Source: Salinicola corii (GTDB lineage Bacteria > Pseudomonadota > Gammaproteobacteria > Pseudomonadales > Halomonadaceae). Taken from it: 64,000 nt of DNA. Below are positions 47,698 through 56,357 of this stretch, piece by piece. A program made the position numbers and the translations under genes. The notes beneath the pieces are model-generated. The model ran no database searches. It saw only the letters and a program-made list of their open reading frames with translations, and was not told the DNA's origin. The stretch lies in NCBI RefSeq assembly GCF_008298015.1, contig NZ_VTPX01000001.1, positions 310,001 to 374,000 on the forward strand, read 5' to 3'. The stretch's first letter is position 1. Each line of letters starts with the position of its first letter.

Positions 47698-47779
47698 CCA
47701 GCTCAAGTTTCCAGCTCATGTTTCTGAATCGCATCCCAGCGCTGTGCGTGAGCGGGGCGGCGGGGGCGTCCCGGCGCGC

Positions 47780-49621
47780 TCAGATACGCATGCCAAGATT
47801 CACGAACAGCGTGCTGGTGCGCGCATTGTCGGGATCGACGCTGGCGCCGAGCTGGGTATCGACGCCCCAGAGCGTGGCCCGCGCCCCGAGGTCGACCTCG
47901 ACATAGTCACGGTCGAAGGTGAGCTTGGGCACCCGGTAGTCGCCCAGCTGCGGCAGGCTTTGCAGGGTCGCCGCGACCCCCTCGCTCTCCTCGAACTCGT
48001 GGTTGTAGGTGAGCTGCAGGTAGGGGTTGAGCGTCGGCCCGTGGCGGCGGATCTGCCAGCCGACGCGGCCCACCAGCGAGTCGATGTCCTGGTCGGGATA
48101 GCTCAGCGAGGTCGAGGCCTGGCCCTCTTCGTCGTAGCCGTCGAGTTTGACCCGCTGCCAGGTCATACCGGCGATCGGCCCGGTGCGCACGTCGCCCTCG
48201 GGGATCGCGAAGGCGCGGAACTCGTAGCCGGCGTTGAGCGCGGCGGTCAGGTTGCTGCCCTCCGGGGAGCCGCGGTGGTGGCGGGTCGCGCTGCCCAGTT
48301 GCACCTTGCGGTCGATATCGTAGTCGAGCCAGCTGTAGCTGAGCTGGGCATTGACCCAGGCGCTCTCGGCGTACCAGCCGGAGAAGAGCCCGACGGTAGT
48401 ATCCTTGCGCTGGAAGTCGCCGCGGTCGTCGCCGAAGTCGGCATCCTGATCGCCGTAGCCGACGAACCCGCCCAGCATCAGCCCGTTCCGATACCAGTCC
48501 ACCCCGAACAGTCCCGCCGGCATGCTGGCGTCATACAGATCGCCCGAGTCGAGCTGCTGATGCTCGGCGCGCAGATCGCCCCACCAGCGCAGGCCGTTGG
48601 CCAGCGGCACCGTGTTCAGATGCTCGGCGACCCGGTTGGCCCGCGAGCGCCCGCTGAGGACCGCCGAATGGGTCAGCAACTGCTGCTGCTGCGGTGCCTC
48701 GAGCAGCGAGATCACGTACTCGCCGATGATCCGATGGGTGGCGGTGGTGGGGTGGACGTCATCGGCGAACACATAGCTTTCGTCGGCGCCGGGGACGACC
48801 AGGGTATCGGGCGTGCACAGCGGCAGCGTCTGAGTACAGGCGCGGTCGGTGACATTGGTGAAGCCGTAGGCGGCGGGTTCGGTGACCACCTCCTGCAGCA
48901 GGCCGAAGGTATCCACCGGGATCACCTCGGCGCCGCTGGCGGCGACCGCGGCGTAGAGCGCGCTGTTGTACTGGCTGGTCAGCGCGGTGGCGCCGGCCCT
49001 GGTGGCGGGGTCGCCGTTGAAGCGCGGCGTCAGGCCGAAGTCGGGGATATTGAATAGCAGCATATGGCGCGCGCCGGCATCTTCCAGCGTGGCGAGAATG
49101 CCGGCGGTGCCGGTGACCGCGGTGGTGATGGTGCTCTGGGCGTCGGCCCCGCCGGCCACCGCGAACAGGTCGTTGGCTCCACCCCATACGGCATAGAGGG
49201 CATCGCCATCGGCCACACCGCCGGTGCTGGAGAGATAGGTCGCGACCTGCTCGCTGAGGGCGGGCGCCGCGCCGAACGGGGTCGCCGCCGGGGTGGTCAC
49301 CCGGGAGCCACCGGCGGCGTAGTCGTTGCCGCCGACATTGCTGGGCTGGGCGTTGCTGGCGTAGTGGCCGGCGACCCGCTCGGCCCATACCGGCCCGGGG
49401 TTGGTGGTGAAACGGCCGATGAACGCCTGCTGGCTCGGGGTCAGCGAGAGAGCGCTGCCGATGGCGCCACGGTAGTAGCCGCTGTCGCTCAGGCTATCGC
49501 CGAAGAAGATGGTGTCGTCGAAGGTGTCGTGAAAGCTGGAGACGGCCAGCGCCGGGAGCGGCAGGGCGCTGGCCCCGACGATCACCCCCAGCGCCAGCTG
49601 CCGAGAGCGCGGCATTGGCAT
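47780..49621 (-). CDS. GDSL-type esterase autotransporter (EstA-like)
   Basis: A 613-residue secreted esterase with its own barrel. Signal peptide MPMPRSRQLALGVIVGASAL ends in PALA; the SGNH-family nucleophile is Ser in IFFGDSLSDSGYY (near residue 43), with GGNDYAAGG and catalytic Asp/His in FADDVHPTTAT. From about residue 335 a beta barrel of 12 strands with alternating aromatics (GLFGVDWYRNGLMLGGFVGYGD) follows. It ends in MRI rather than the usual Phe. Start 49621 uses AAGGG; 49615 is alternative. Convergent with suhB. Confidence 0.92.
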   Translation of the reverse strand: MPMPRSRQLALGVIVGASALPLPALAVSSFHDTFDDTIFFGDSLSDSGYYRGAIGSALSLTPSQQAFIGRFTTNPGPVWAERVAGHYASNAQPSNVGGNDYAAGGSRVTTPAATPFGAAPALSEQVATYLSSTGGVADGDALYAVWGGANDLFAVAGGADAQSTITTAVTGTAGILATLEDAGARHMLLFNIPDFGLTPRFNGDPATRAGATALTSQYNSALYAAVAASGAEVIPVDTFGLLQEVVTEPAAYGFTNVTDRACTQTLPLCTPDTLVVPGADESYVFADDVHPTTATHRIIGEYVISLLEAPQQQQLLTHSAVLSGRSRANRVAEHLNTVPLANGLRWWGDLRAEHQQLDSGDLYDASMPAGLFGVDWYRNGLMLGGFVGYGDQDADFGDDRGDFQRKDTTVGLFSGWYAESAWVNAQLSYSWLDYDIDRKVQLGSATRHHRGSPEGSNLTAALNAGYEFRAFAIPEGDVRTGPIAGMTWQRVKLDGYDEEGQASTSLSYPDQDIDSLVGRVGWQIRRHGPTLNPYLQLTYNHEFEESEGVAATLQSLPQLGDYRVPKLTFDRDYVEVDLGARATLWGVDTQLGASVDPDNARTSTLFVNLGMRI

Positions 49622-49854
49622 GGTATCGATCCCTTGTGAGCTGTTGTCAAGGCTCGTCGGGGCACGTGCCGGCCGCGGCAACGGGGCGACGAGCGCTCCT
49701 CAAACGAGCGTTTACGTTATGACACAGCGTTGCCGCCGCCGCTGTAAGAGAAAGGTCGCATGGTTCTCCTCGCCACCGCCCACGGCAGCTTGAACACCCT
49801 TGGGCAGTGGGGCGCTCTCCTCGGCGATCTCGCGCTCCGTAGTGGACAGCGACA

Positions 49855-49890
49855 AAAGCGCCCTGTCGGGTTTTCCCGGCAGGGCGCTTT
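49855..49890 (-). terminator. Terminator of the sodium:solute symporter gene
   Basis: A 16-bp stem with one G-T wobble around TTTT (49855-49870 with 49875-49890); on the minus strand it ends CGCTTTTG, a short T tract. It lies 72 bases past the symporter stop. The 340-base gap 49622-49961 holds nothing else I can name. Confidence 0.8.
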
Positions 49891-49961
49891 GCGTTGGGGC
49901 GTACCCTCGTTCCGGATCAACACGTATCCCCGCTTCGGATCGGGGGCACGGCTGGCCCGGA

Positions 49962-51344
49962 TCAGGGCGCCGAGGAGGCCACCGGATGCGGGCGAGTGAG
50001 CAGGCTGCCCGCCACGAACGCGATCATCGCGGCGGCGAGTCCGGCGTAGATGGGCGAGTTGGACAGTAACCCATCCTTGAGCATGAAGCCGATCACGCCG
50101 ATGCAGCCGGCCAGCATGCTGGCGATGGCGCCGGTGGTCGTGGCGCGCTTCCAGAACAGGGCGCCCAGCATCGGGATCAGCATGCCGCCCACCAGCAGGT
50201 TGTAGGCGACCGTCAGGGCGCCGATGACGTCACTGACGTTGATCGCGATGATCACGCTCACCACGCCGATCAGGCCCGTGCAGAGCCGGTTGATTTTCAC
50301 GCCCTCGGTTTCTCGGCCACCGCGCAGCGCCGGGAGAATGTCCTGGGTCAGCAGGGTCGAGGAAGCGAGCATCCCGGCGCTGGAGGTGGACATCATCGCG
50401 GCCATGGCGGCGGCGATGATCAAGCCGCGGATGCCGTCCGGCAAGGCCAGCTGCGCGATGGCAGCGAAGGCATTGTTGGCGTCGTCGAGATTGGGCAGCA
50501 GGATGCTCGCCGCGATACCCACCAGCGCGCCGATCACGCCATAGAGGATGCAGTAGATCCCGGCGAAGGTGCCGGCGCTGCGGGCAACACCGCTGGAACG
50601 CGCCGTGAACACGCGCTGCCAGATATCCTGGCCGATCAGAATGCCCAGGAAGTAGATGACGAAGTAGGTGATGATGGTGTCCCAGCCGATCGCGGTCAGC
50701 GAGAAACTGGCCTCCGGCGCCTTGTCCAGCAGCGCACTCCAGCCACCCACCGAGTGAATCGTCAGCGGCAGCAGCAGTGCCACCATGCCGATCGTCATGA
50801 CCAGGAACTGCACGATATCGGTGAGCGTCAGCGACCACATGCCGCCGATGGTCGAGTAGATCACCACGACGGTGCCGCCGATGACGACCGCCTGCCAGGC
50901 CGGCATGCCGAAGATCACGCTCAGCACCGTACCGATGCCGATGGTCGAGGTCACCGCCAGCATCAGGTCGTAGGCGAACATGATGATCGAGCTGATCAGC
51001 TTGGCGGCGGGGGTGTAGCGGCGCTCCAGCACTTGGGTCACGGTGTACAGCTTGAGTGTCATCAGTGGCTTGGCCAGTACCACGCTGAGCACGATCAGCC
51101 CCAGGCCCAGCGAGGCACAGAGCCAGAGCCCGGACAGGCCGTAGGTGTAGCCGAGCTTGACCGTGCCCACGGTCGAGGCGCCGCCGAGCACCACGGCCGA
51201 CAGCGTGCCCAGGTACATGCCGGGGCCCAGACGGCGTCCCGCCACCAGATAGTCTTCCCGGTTGCGGGCGCGTTTCATGCCCCACCAGCCCAGGCCGAGC
51301 ATGCCGGCCGCGTAGAGTGCGACGACGAAGAGATCCAGCATCAT
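49962..51344 (-). CDS. Sodium:solute symporter family protein
   Basis: A 460-residue SSS-family transporter of about 12-13 helices. The family motif GGMWSLTLTDIVQFLVM and the sodium-site region YGLSGLWLCASLGLGL are present. It begins 63 bases after the ureohydrolase in the same direction, so it likely imports the guanidino compound that enzyme cleaves, as in the Pseudomonas gpu and gbu arrangements. Substrate not proven. Confidence 0.85.
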   Translation of the reverse strand: MMLDLFVVALYAAGMLGLGWWGMKRARNREDYLVAGRRLGPGMYLGTLSAVVLGGASTVGTVKLGYTYGLSGLWLCASLGLGLIVLSVVLAKPLMTLKLYTVTQVLERRYTPAAKLISSIIMFAYDLMLAVTSTIGIGTVLSVIFGMPAWQAVVIGGTVVVIYSTIGGMWSLTLTDIVQFLVMTIGMVALLLPLTIHSVGGWSALLDKAPEASFSLTAIGWDTIITYFVIYFLGILIGQDIWQRVFTARSSGVARSAGTFAGIYCILYGVIGALVGIAASILLPNLDDANNAFAAIAQLALPDGIRGLIIAAAMAAMMSTSSAGMLASSTLLTQDILPALRGGRETEGVKINRLCTGLIGVVSVIIAINVSDVIGALTVAYNLLVGGMLIPMLGALFWKRATTTGAIASMLAGCIGVIGFMLKDGLLSNSPIYAGLAAAMIAFVAGSLLTRPHPVASSAP

Positions 51345-51407
51345 GATGTCCTATCCTGCCGCTGCATCAGCGGCGATTGTTGTTGTGGAATGGGTGATGG
51401 CGGCCTG

Positions 51408-52364
51408 TCAGCGGCGGTTGACGCCGGGTAGAACGCAGAGCATCTCGAACAGCAGGTTGGCGGCCACCACGGCGGTCTGGCCGTGGGCGTCATAGGGAGG
51501 CGAAACCTCGACCAGATCGCAGCCGACGATATCGAGCCCATGGGCGCCCCGGATGATCTCCAGCGCCTGGGGAATGGTCAGGCCGCCGATCTCCACCGTG
51601 CCGGTACCCGGCGCATAGGCGGGATCGAGACTGTCGATGTCGAAGGTCAGGTAGACCGGACCGCCTTTGAGCTTGTCCCGGATCTCCGCCATCAGCGGCG
51701 CCAGGCTCTTGTGCCAGCACGCCTCGGCCGGCACCACCCGGAAACCTTGTTGACGCCCCCAGTCGAACTCCTCCGCTGCGTAGCCGGTGCCGCGCAGGCC
51801 GATCTGGGCAACGCGGTTGCAGTCGAGCAGACCTTCCTCGACCGCGCGACGGAACGGCGTGCCGTGCGCGATGGCCTCGCCGAACATGTGCTCGTTGATG
51901 TCGGCATGGGCATCGACGTGGATCAGCCCCACCGGGCCGTGTTTCCTGGCCATGGCGCGCAGAATCGGCAGCGTCAGGGTGTGGTCGCCGCCCAGCGTCA
52001 GCGGAATCACGTCGTGGGTCAGCAGCTCGTCGTAGCAGCGTTCGATGATATCGACGCTCTTCTTGAGGTCGAAGGTGTTGATCGGGACGTCGCCGATATC
52101 CGCCACCTGCAGGCTTTCGAAGGGAGCGGCACGGGTCGCCATGTTGAACGGTCGTAGCATGCGAGATTCATCGCGAATCTGGCGTGGCCCGAAGCGCGTG
52201 CCGGGGCGGTTGGAAGTGCCGATGTCCATTGGGATGCCGACGAAGCAGGCGTCCAGTCCGGCTGCGCCCTTCTGCGTCGGCAGGCGCATCATCGTCGCGG
52301 GGCCGCCGAAGCGCGGCATTTCGTTGCCGCCCAGAGGCTGGTTGTATGGCGGTGTCGTTGGCAT
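51408..52364 (-). CDS. speB: Ureohydrolase: agmatinase/guanidinobutyrase family
   Basis: A 318-residue Mn2+ hydrolase that releases urea from a guanidino compound. Metal motifs: LTLGGDHTLT, HVDAHADINEH, TFDIDSLDPAYAPGTGT. The N-terminal YNQPLGGNEMPRFGGPATMM and the DLVEVSPPYD end resemble Pseudomonas 4-guanidinobutyrase/3-guanidinopropionase more than biosynthetic agmatinase, so the symbol is provisional. AGGAG before ATG at 52364. A sigma-54 type promoter lies 36 bases upstream, and an enhancer-binding activator is divergently encoded. Confidence 0.87.
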   Translation of the reverse strand: MPTTPPYNQPLGGNEMPRFGGPATMMRLPTQKGAAGLDACFVGIPMDIGTSNRPGTRFGPRQIRDESRMLRPFNMATRAAPFESLQVADIGDVPINTFDLKKSVDIIERCYDELLTHDVIPLTLGGDHTLTLPILRAMARKHGPVGLIHVDAHADINEHMFGEAIAHGTPFRRAVEEGLLDCNRVAQIGLRGTGYAAEEFDWGRQQGFRVVPAEACWHKSLAPLMAEIRDKLKGGPVYLTFDIDSLDPAYAPGTGTVEIGGLTIPQALEIIRGAHGLDIVGCDLVEVSPPYDAHGQTAVVAANLLFEMLCVLPGVNRR

Positions 52365-52399
52365 GGAGACTCCTGCTGTTGTGATTGTCGATTAGCACT

Positions 52400-52415
52400 C
52401 GCAGGAATCGTGCCA
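52400..52415 (-). promoter_or_regulatory. Sigma-54 promoter of the ureohydrolase-symporter operon
   Basis: On the minus strand TGGCACGattcCTGCG matches the -24/-12 consensus TGGCACGN4TTGCW in 10 of 12 fixed positions, with invariant GG and GC at the required spacing. Transcription would start about 25 bases before the ureohydrolase ATG. Confidence 0.8.
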
Positions 52416-52462
52416 AGTCGTAACATGCTGATATCCAAGCTTCATGGTCTTCAGGTGATTCA

Positions 52463-52472
52463 GATTCGAATC
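52463..52472. promoter_or_regulatory. Palindrome GATTCGAATC, possible activator site
   Basis: A perfect 10-bp palindrome about 50 bases upstream of the sigma-54 promoter, between the divergent genes. It could be half of an enhancer for the activator encoded at 52543. Assignment is by position. Confidence 0.35.
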
Positions 52473-52499
52473 GGGGCATGGACGTTTCCGATCCCTTTG

Positions 52500-52514
52500 T
52501 GCATCAATGATGCA
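52500..52514. promoter_or_regulatory. Dyad TGCATCaatGATGCA, possible upstream activator site
   Basis: A 6-bp inverted repeat with 3-base centre, about 85-100 bases from the sigma-54 promoter, the usual distance for an enhancer-binding protein. It also lies 30 bases upstream of the activator's start, so it could serve autoregulation. Confidence 0.45.
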
Positions 52515-52542
52515 TCGACGTATCAGGAAAGGAGCATCGGAA

Positions 52543-53988
52543 ATGGCGGACTCGCTGGACGACGGGGCGGCCCGTTTGACGCTGGAGGCATTGATCCAGA
52601 CGGCCCAGGATCATCTCTTCATCGTCGATGCCGGCGGTCGCATCCTGGATGTCAGTCCCGGCAGCGCCGCGGTCTATGGCCTGAGCCGGGACGCGCTGCG
52701 CGCCACCACCGTCCAGGCGCTGCAGGCCGGCGGCGTGCTCTCTCCCTCGGTCTCCCTCGAGGTCATTCGGACCGGCCAGCCTGCGCAGATCATGCAGCGC
52801 ACCGGCACCGGGCGTCAGGTCATCGCCGAGGCCTTCCCGGTCTACGCCGGCGGCAAGCTGATCCGCGTGATCAGCCGCTCGCGGGACCTCACCGACCTCC
52901 GCCTGCTGCAGGACGAATACGCGCTGCTCCAACGCCGCTTCGCCGAGCATCTCAGCCGCCACCACGAGCCCGACGACGATGACGATGCATCGGTTGGCGA
53001 ACTGGTGGTCAGGAGCCGGATCATGCGTGAGATGGTCCACATGTTGAAGCGTAGCGCCCCCACCGATGCCACCGTGGTGATGCTGGGCGAATCCGGTGTC
53101 GGCAAGACGGCGTTCGCACGTCAAGTGCATCGCTGGAGCCGTCGGCGGGGCGGGGCGTTCGTCGACGTCAATTGCGCGGCCATACCGGAGTCGCTGTTCG
53201 AGTCGGAGATGTTCGGATACCAGCCAGGCGCCTTCAGCGGGGCTTCGCGCCAGGGCAAGGCGGGGCTGCTGGAGCAGGCGCACGGTGGTACGCTGTTCCT
53301 GGACGAGATCGGCGAACTGCCGCTGTCAATGCAATCCAAGCTGCTCAAGGTCATTCAGGACGGGTCGTTGACGCGGCTGGGCGATACCCGCTCGCGCCAG
53401 GTCGATTTTCGCCTGGTGGTAGCGACCAATCAGGACTTGGCCAGACGGGTCGAGGAGGGCGCCTTCCGTCTCGATCTCTACTACCGGCTCAATGTCATTC
53501 CGGTGACACTGCCGCCGCTGCGTGAGCGGCGCGAAGACATCCGCGGGTTGGCCGAGCGCCATCTCGGCCAGCTCAATCGCCGCTATGGCCAGGAAAAGGT
53601 ACTCCACCCCAGCGTATGGGTGGAGCTGATGAGCAATGACTGGCTGGGCAATATCAGGGAACTGGAGAATTGGCTGGAACGTGCCTGGTTATCGGCCGAG
53701 GGCGAGGTGGTCGGGGCGCCCGGTCCGGAGTTGTCGGCGGCCGGAGGCGAGGCGTTTTCCGGCGGACAGGAAATCGCCGAGGTCGAGAACGCCAAGCGTC
53801 AAGCCCATGAGGCGACGCTGGCCCCGGGCCAGGGTCTCCGGGCGGCCATGGAGGCTCATGAACGTTGTCTTCTCGAATCGCTGACAGCGACGCATCCTAC
53901 GACCTATGCGTTGGCCGAACGGTTGGGGATCAGCCAGCCCAGCGTGGTGCGCAAGTTGAAGCGCCATGGCCTGCGGCTCGGCCGCTGA
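52543..53988 (+). CDS. Sigma-54-dependent activator with PAS domain
   Basis: A 481-residue enhancer-binding protein. N-terminal PAS sensor (about residues 18-125), AAA+ domain with Walker A GESGVGKTAFA and Walker B GGTLFLDEIGELP, and a C-terminal Fis-type helix-turn-helix (YALAERLGISQPSVVRKLKRH). The sigma-54-contacting loop reads GAFSGA instead of GAFTGA. The ATG at 52543 is behind AAAGGAG; upstream ATGs at 52507 lack one. Divergent from the ureohydrolase operon, whose promoter it should activate. Acidic DDDDDD linker between PAS and AAA+. Confidence 0.9.
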   Translation: MADSLDDGAARLTLEALIQTAQDHLFIVDAGGRILDVSPGSAAVYGLSRDALRATTVQALQAGGVLSPSVSLEVIRTGQPAQIMQRTGTGRQVIAEAFPVYAGGKLIRVISRSRDLTDLRLLQDEYALLQRRFAEHLSRHHEPDDDDDASVGELVVRSRIMREMVHMLKRSAPTDATVVMLGESGVGKTAFARQVHRWSRRRGGAFVDVNCAAIPESLFESEMFGYQPGAFSGASRQGKAGLLEQAHGGTLFLDEIGELPLSMQSKLLKVIQDGSLTRLGDTRSRQVDFRLVVATNQDLARRVEEGAFRLDLYYRLNVIPVTLPPLRERREDIRGLAERHLGQLNRRYGQEKVLHPSVWVELMSNDWLGNIRELENWLERAWLSAEGEVVGAPGPELSAAGGEAFSGGQEIAEVENAKRQAHEATLAPGQGLRAAMEAHERCLLESLTATHPTTYALAERLGISQPSVVRKLKRHGLRLGR

Positions 53989-54002
53989 GTGTCTGCGGCC
54001 AT

Positions 54003-55217
54003 TCAGCGACTGATGTCGGCGTTGGTGTCGGCATTGGTGCTCGCCGTCGCCTCGACAGGCCTCTTCCGTTTTCCGTGACGGCGGGATGGATCCGGTCCCA
54101 TGGTTGGAAGGGCGTTCGGCTTGCGCTTGCCATAGCCCCAGCGCTCGGCTTCCGAGGGCGCATCCGGGGCGCTGTCGTCATGCAGCCACTCACGCCAGCT
54201 GGCGACCAGCAGTGCCATCAGCACCGGGCCGACGAACAGGCCGACGATCCCCATGGTCTTCACGCCACCCACCAGACCGAAAAAGGTCGGCAGAAACGGG
54301 AGTTTGATCGGGCCGCCGACCAGGCGCGGGCGCAACGTCTTGTCGACGACGAAAAGCTCGAACGCGCCCCAGACGAACAAGCCGATGCCGTTGGCCATAT
54401 GCCCGGTCGCCAATAGGTAGAGCGAGACCAGGGTGAACGTCAGCGGGGCGCCACCGGGTACCAATGCCATGAACGCGGTGATCACGCCGAGTACCACCGG
54501 CGATTGAATGCCTGAGATCCAATAGGCGGTGCCAAGCACCAGACCTTCCCCGAGCGCGATCAGACCCATGCCCATCACGGTCGAACTGATCGTGGCCGGC
54601 ACCACGCGCGAAAAGCGCTGCCAGCGTGCCGGCAGGACCCGCTCGCCGACGGTATCCAGCTGGCGCGCCATACCGGTGCCATCCCGGTAGAGAAAGAATA
54701 GCGTGATCAGCATGAACAGCAGGGTCAGCGCCAGGTGCAGCGCATTGCTCCCCAGCGCCAGCACCCAGCGGGAGATGTTGCCGATATGCTCGCCTCCCAC
54801 CAGTTGGATTAGATATTCCGGCGCGTGGGGTTCGGCCAGATATTCCTGCCACTGCTCCGCCAGCCATTCGCCAACGCCCGGGAGGCCGGCAACCCAGTCC
54901 GGTGTGGGGATACCTTGCTGATTGGCGATCATCAGCCAGCTGACCCAACCCTTCAGCTCCTGAAAGGCGTAGGAGCAGGCCAGCACCATGGGGATCACCA
55001 GACACAGGATGATCAGCCCCAGCGCGATGCTGGCGGCAAGCGTCCTGCGCTGGCCGCAGCTCGCCAGCAGACGCTGATAAAGCGGCCAACTGGCGACGCA
55101 GATGATCAGTGCGGCCAGTACGGGGATCAGGAAGTCGATGAAGAAGTAGACGCCGGCGACCATCACCAGCACCAGGAGCCAGCGGGCGACGCTGCTGTCG
55201 GCAAAGATTGGGGCCAT
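54003..55217 (-). CDS. AI-2E family transporter (YdiK/PerM-like)
   Basis: A 404-residue permease of the AI-2 exporter superfamily with about eight helices. The family signature near the C-terminus (RPRLVGGPIKLPFLPTFFGLVGGVKTMGIVGLFVGPV) is clear. The tail is a basic cytoplasmic extension (GKRKPNALP…RRHGKRKRP). Start 55217 chosen because the protein then begins with a short segment before helix 1. Real substrate of this clade is uncertain. Its stop is 14 bases from the activator gene's stop. Confidence 0.87.
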   Translation of the reverse strand: MAPIFADSSVARWLLVLVMVAGVYFFIDFLIPVLAALIICVASWPLYQRLLASCGQRRTLAASIALGLIILCLVIPMVLACSYAFQELKGWVSWLMIANQQGIPTPDWVAGLPGVGEWLAEQWQEYLAEPHAPEYLIQLVGGEHIGNISRWVLALGSNALHLALTLLFMLITLFFLYRDGTGMARQLDTVGERVLPARWQRFSRVVPATISSTVMGMGLIALGEGLVLGTAYWISGIQSPVVLGVITAFMALVPGGAPLTFTLVSLYLLATGHMANGIGLFVWGAFELFVVDKTLRPRLVGGPIKLPFLPTFFGLVGGVKTMGIVGLFVGPVLMALLVASWREWLHDDSAPDAPSEAERWGYGKRKPNALPTMGPDPSRRHGKRKRPVEATASTNADTNADISR

Positions 55218-55364
55218 GAAGCACTCGTGAACGCGACGGATGAAACCGGGTAGCCCGGGCGAAATCGAACGGTATGCCAATCGGCAGCGGATCATCATAC
55301 CCCACACGATTCGATCCGCGCTTATCGCCACGCAGGAAAGTCGTTGGCGTGGGCGATAAACCAT

Positions 55365-55389
55365 AAAAAACCCCTCCGAAGAGGGGCTT
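55365..55389 (-). terminator. Terminator of the yajC-secDF operon
   Basis: CCCCTC and GAGGGG form a stem around CGAA at 55371-55386; on the minus strand it is followed by TTTTTT. It lies about 55 bases past the secF stop. Confidence 0.9.
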
Positions 55390-55441
55390 GCGAGACAGGG
55401 GCGAGCCGCCGAGCGAGGCGCTCTTCCCGATGGTGTGCAGT

Positions 55442-56347
55442 TCAGGGCGTGTCGTCTTCGATCTCGCCCTTTTTCACCGGGATCAGATCCTGACGTTCCA
55501 GCCTGAACACGATCAGTAGCGCCGCGGCGACATAGACCGAGGAGAACGTGCCGGCCACGATGCCCAGGATCAACGAGATCGCGAAGTTGTGGATCATGTC
55601 GCCGCCGAGGAAGAACAGCGCGAACAGGACCAGCAAGGTCGTGCCGGACGTCGCCAAGGTACGTGACAGCGTCTGGTTGATCGCCTCGTTGAAGATCTGG
55701 GCCAGGTCTTCACTACGTGACAGCCGGATGTTCTCGCGGATCCGGTCGTAGACGATGATGGTATCGTTCAGCGAGTAGCCGATGACAGCCATGATCCCTG
55801 CGAGCACCGTGAGATCGAACTCCCACTGGAACAGCGCGAACAGGCCCAGCACGATCAGCACGTCGTGCCCCAGCGAGATGATCGCGCACAGCGCGAATTT
55901 GTACTGGAAGCGGAAGGCGACGTAAACCGCGACGCCGGCCAGTGCCACCAGCATGCCCAGACCACTCTGATCACGCAGCTGATCGCCGACCTGGGCGCCG
56001 ACGAATTCGGCCCGTACCAGGTCGATCTGGGCGCCGCCGCTGCTCAGTGCGGCAACGACCTGGTTGCCCACGTCGTTGCTGAAGGTCTGCTGCAGGCGTA
56101 CCAGGATCTCGTCGGTTGCGCCGAAGGTCTGGACCTGAAAGTTTTCGAAGCCGCTGTTGGCCAACAGCGTGCGGATATCATCGAGCGACGGCACCGTGGC
56201 GTAGTGGAGTTCGACCACCGTACCGCCGGTAAAGTCGAGACCGAGATTGAGGTTCAGCAGGGCGAGGGCCGCCACCGACACGATCGTGAACAGGATCGAG
56301 ACGATGAAGGCGATGCGGCGCTTGCCCATGAAGTCGAATTGGCGCAT
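55442..56347 (-). CDS. secF: Protein translocase subunit SecF
   Basis: A 301-residue RND-fold membrane protein acting with SecD to pull preproteins across using proton motive force. Six helices; motifs GLDFTGGTVVEL, GYSLNDTIIVYDRIREN are canonical. Starts after TAGGAG, 10 bases downstream of secD. Confidence 0.97.
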   Translation of the reverse strand: MRQFDFMGKRRIAFIVSILFTIVSVAALALLNLNLGLDFTGGTVVELHYATVPSLDDIRTLLANSGFENFQVQTFGATDEILVRLQQTFSNDVGNQVVAALSSGGAQIDLVRAEFVGAQVGDQLRDQSGLGMLVALAGVAVYVAFRFQYKFALCAIISLGHDVLIVLGLFALFQWEFDLTVLAGIMAVIGYSLNDTIIVYDRIRENIRLSRSEDLAQIFNEAINQTLSRTLATSGTTLLVLFALFFLGGDMIHNFAISLILGIVAGTFSSVYVAAALLIVFRLERQDLIPVKKGEIEDDTP

Positions 56348-56357
56348 TGCTCGTCTC

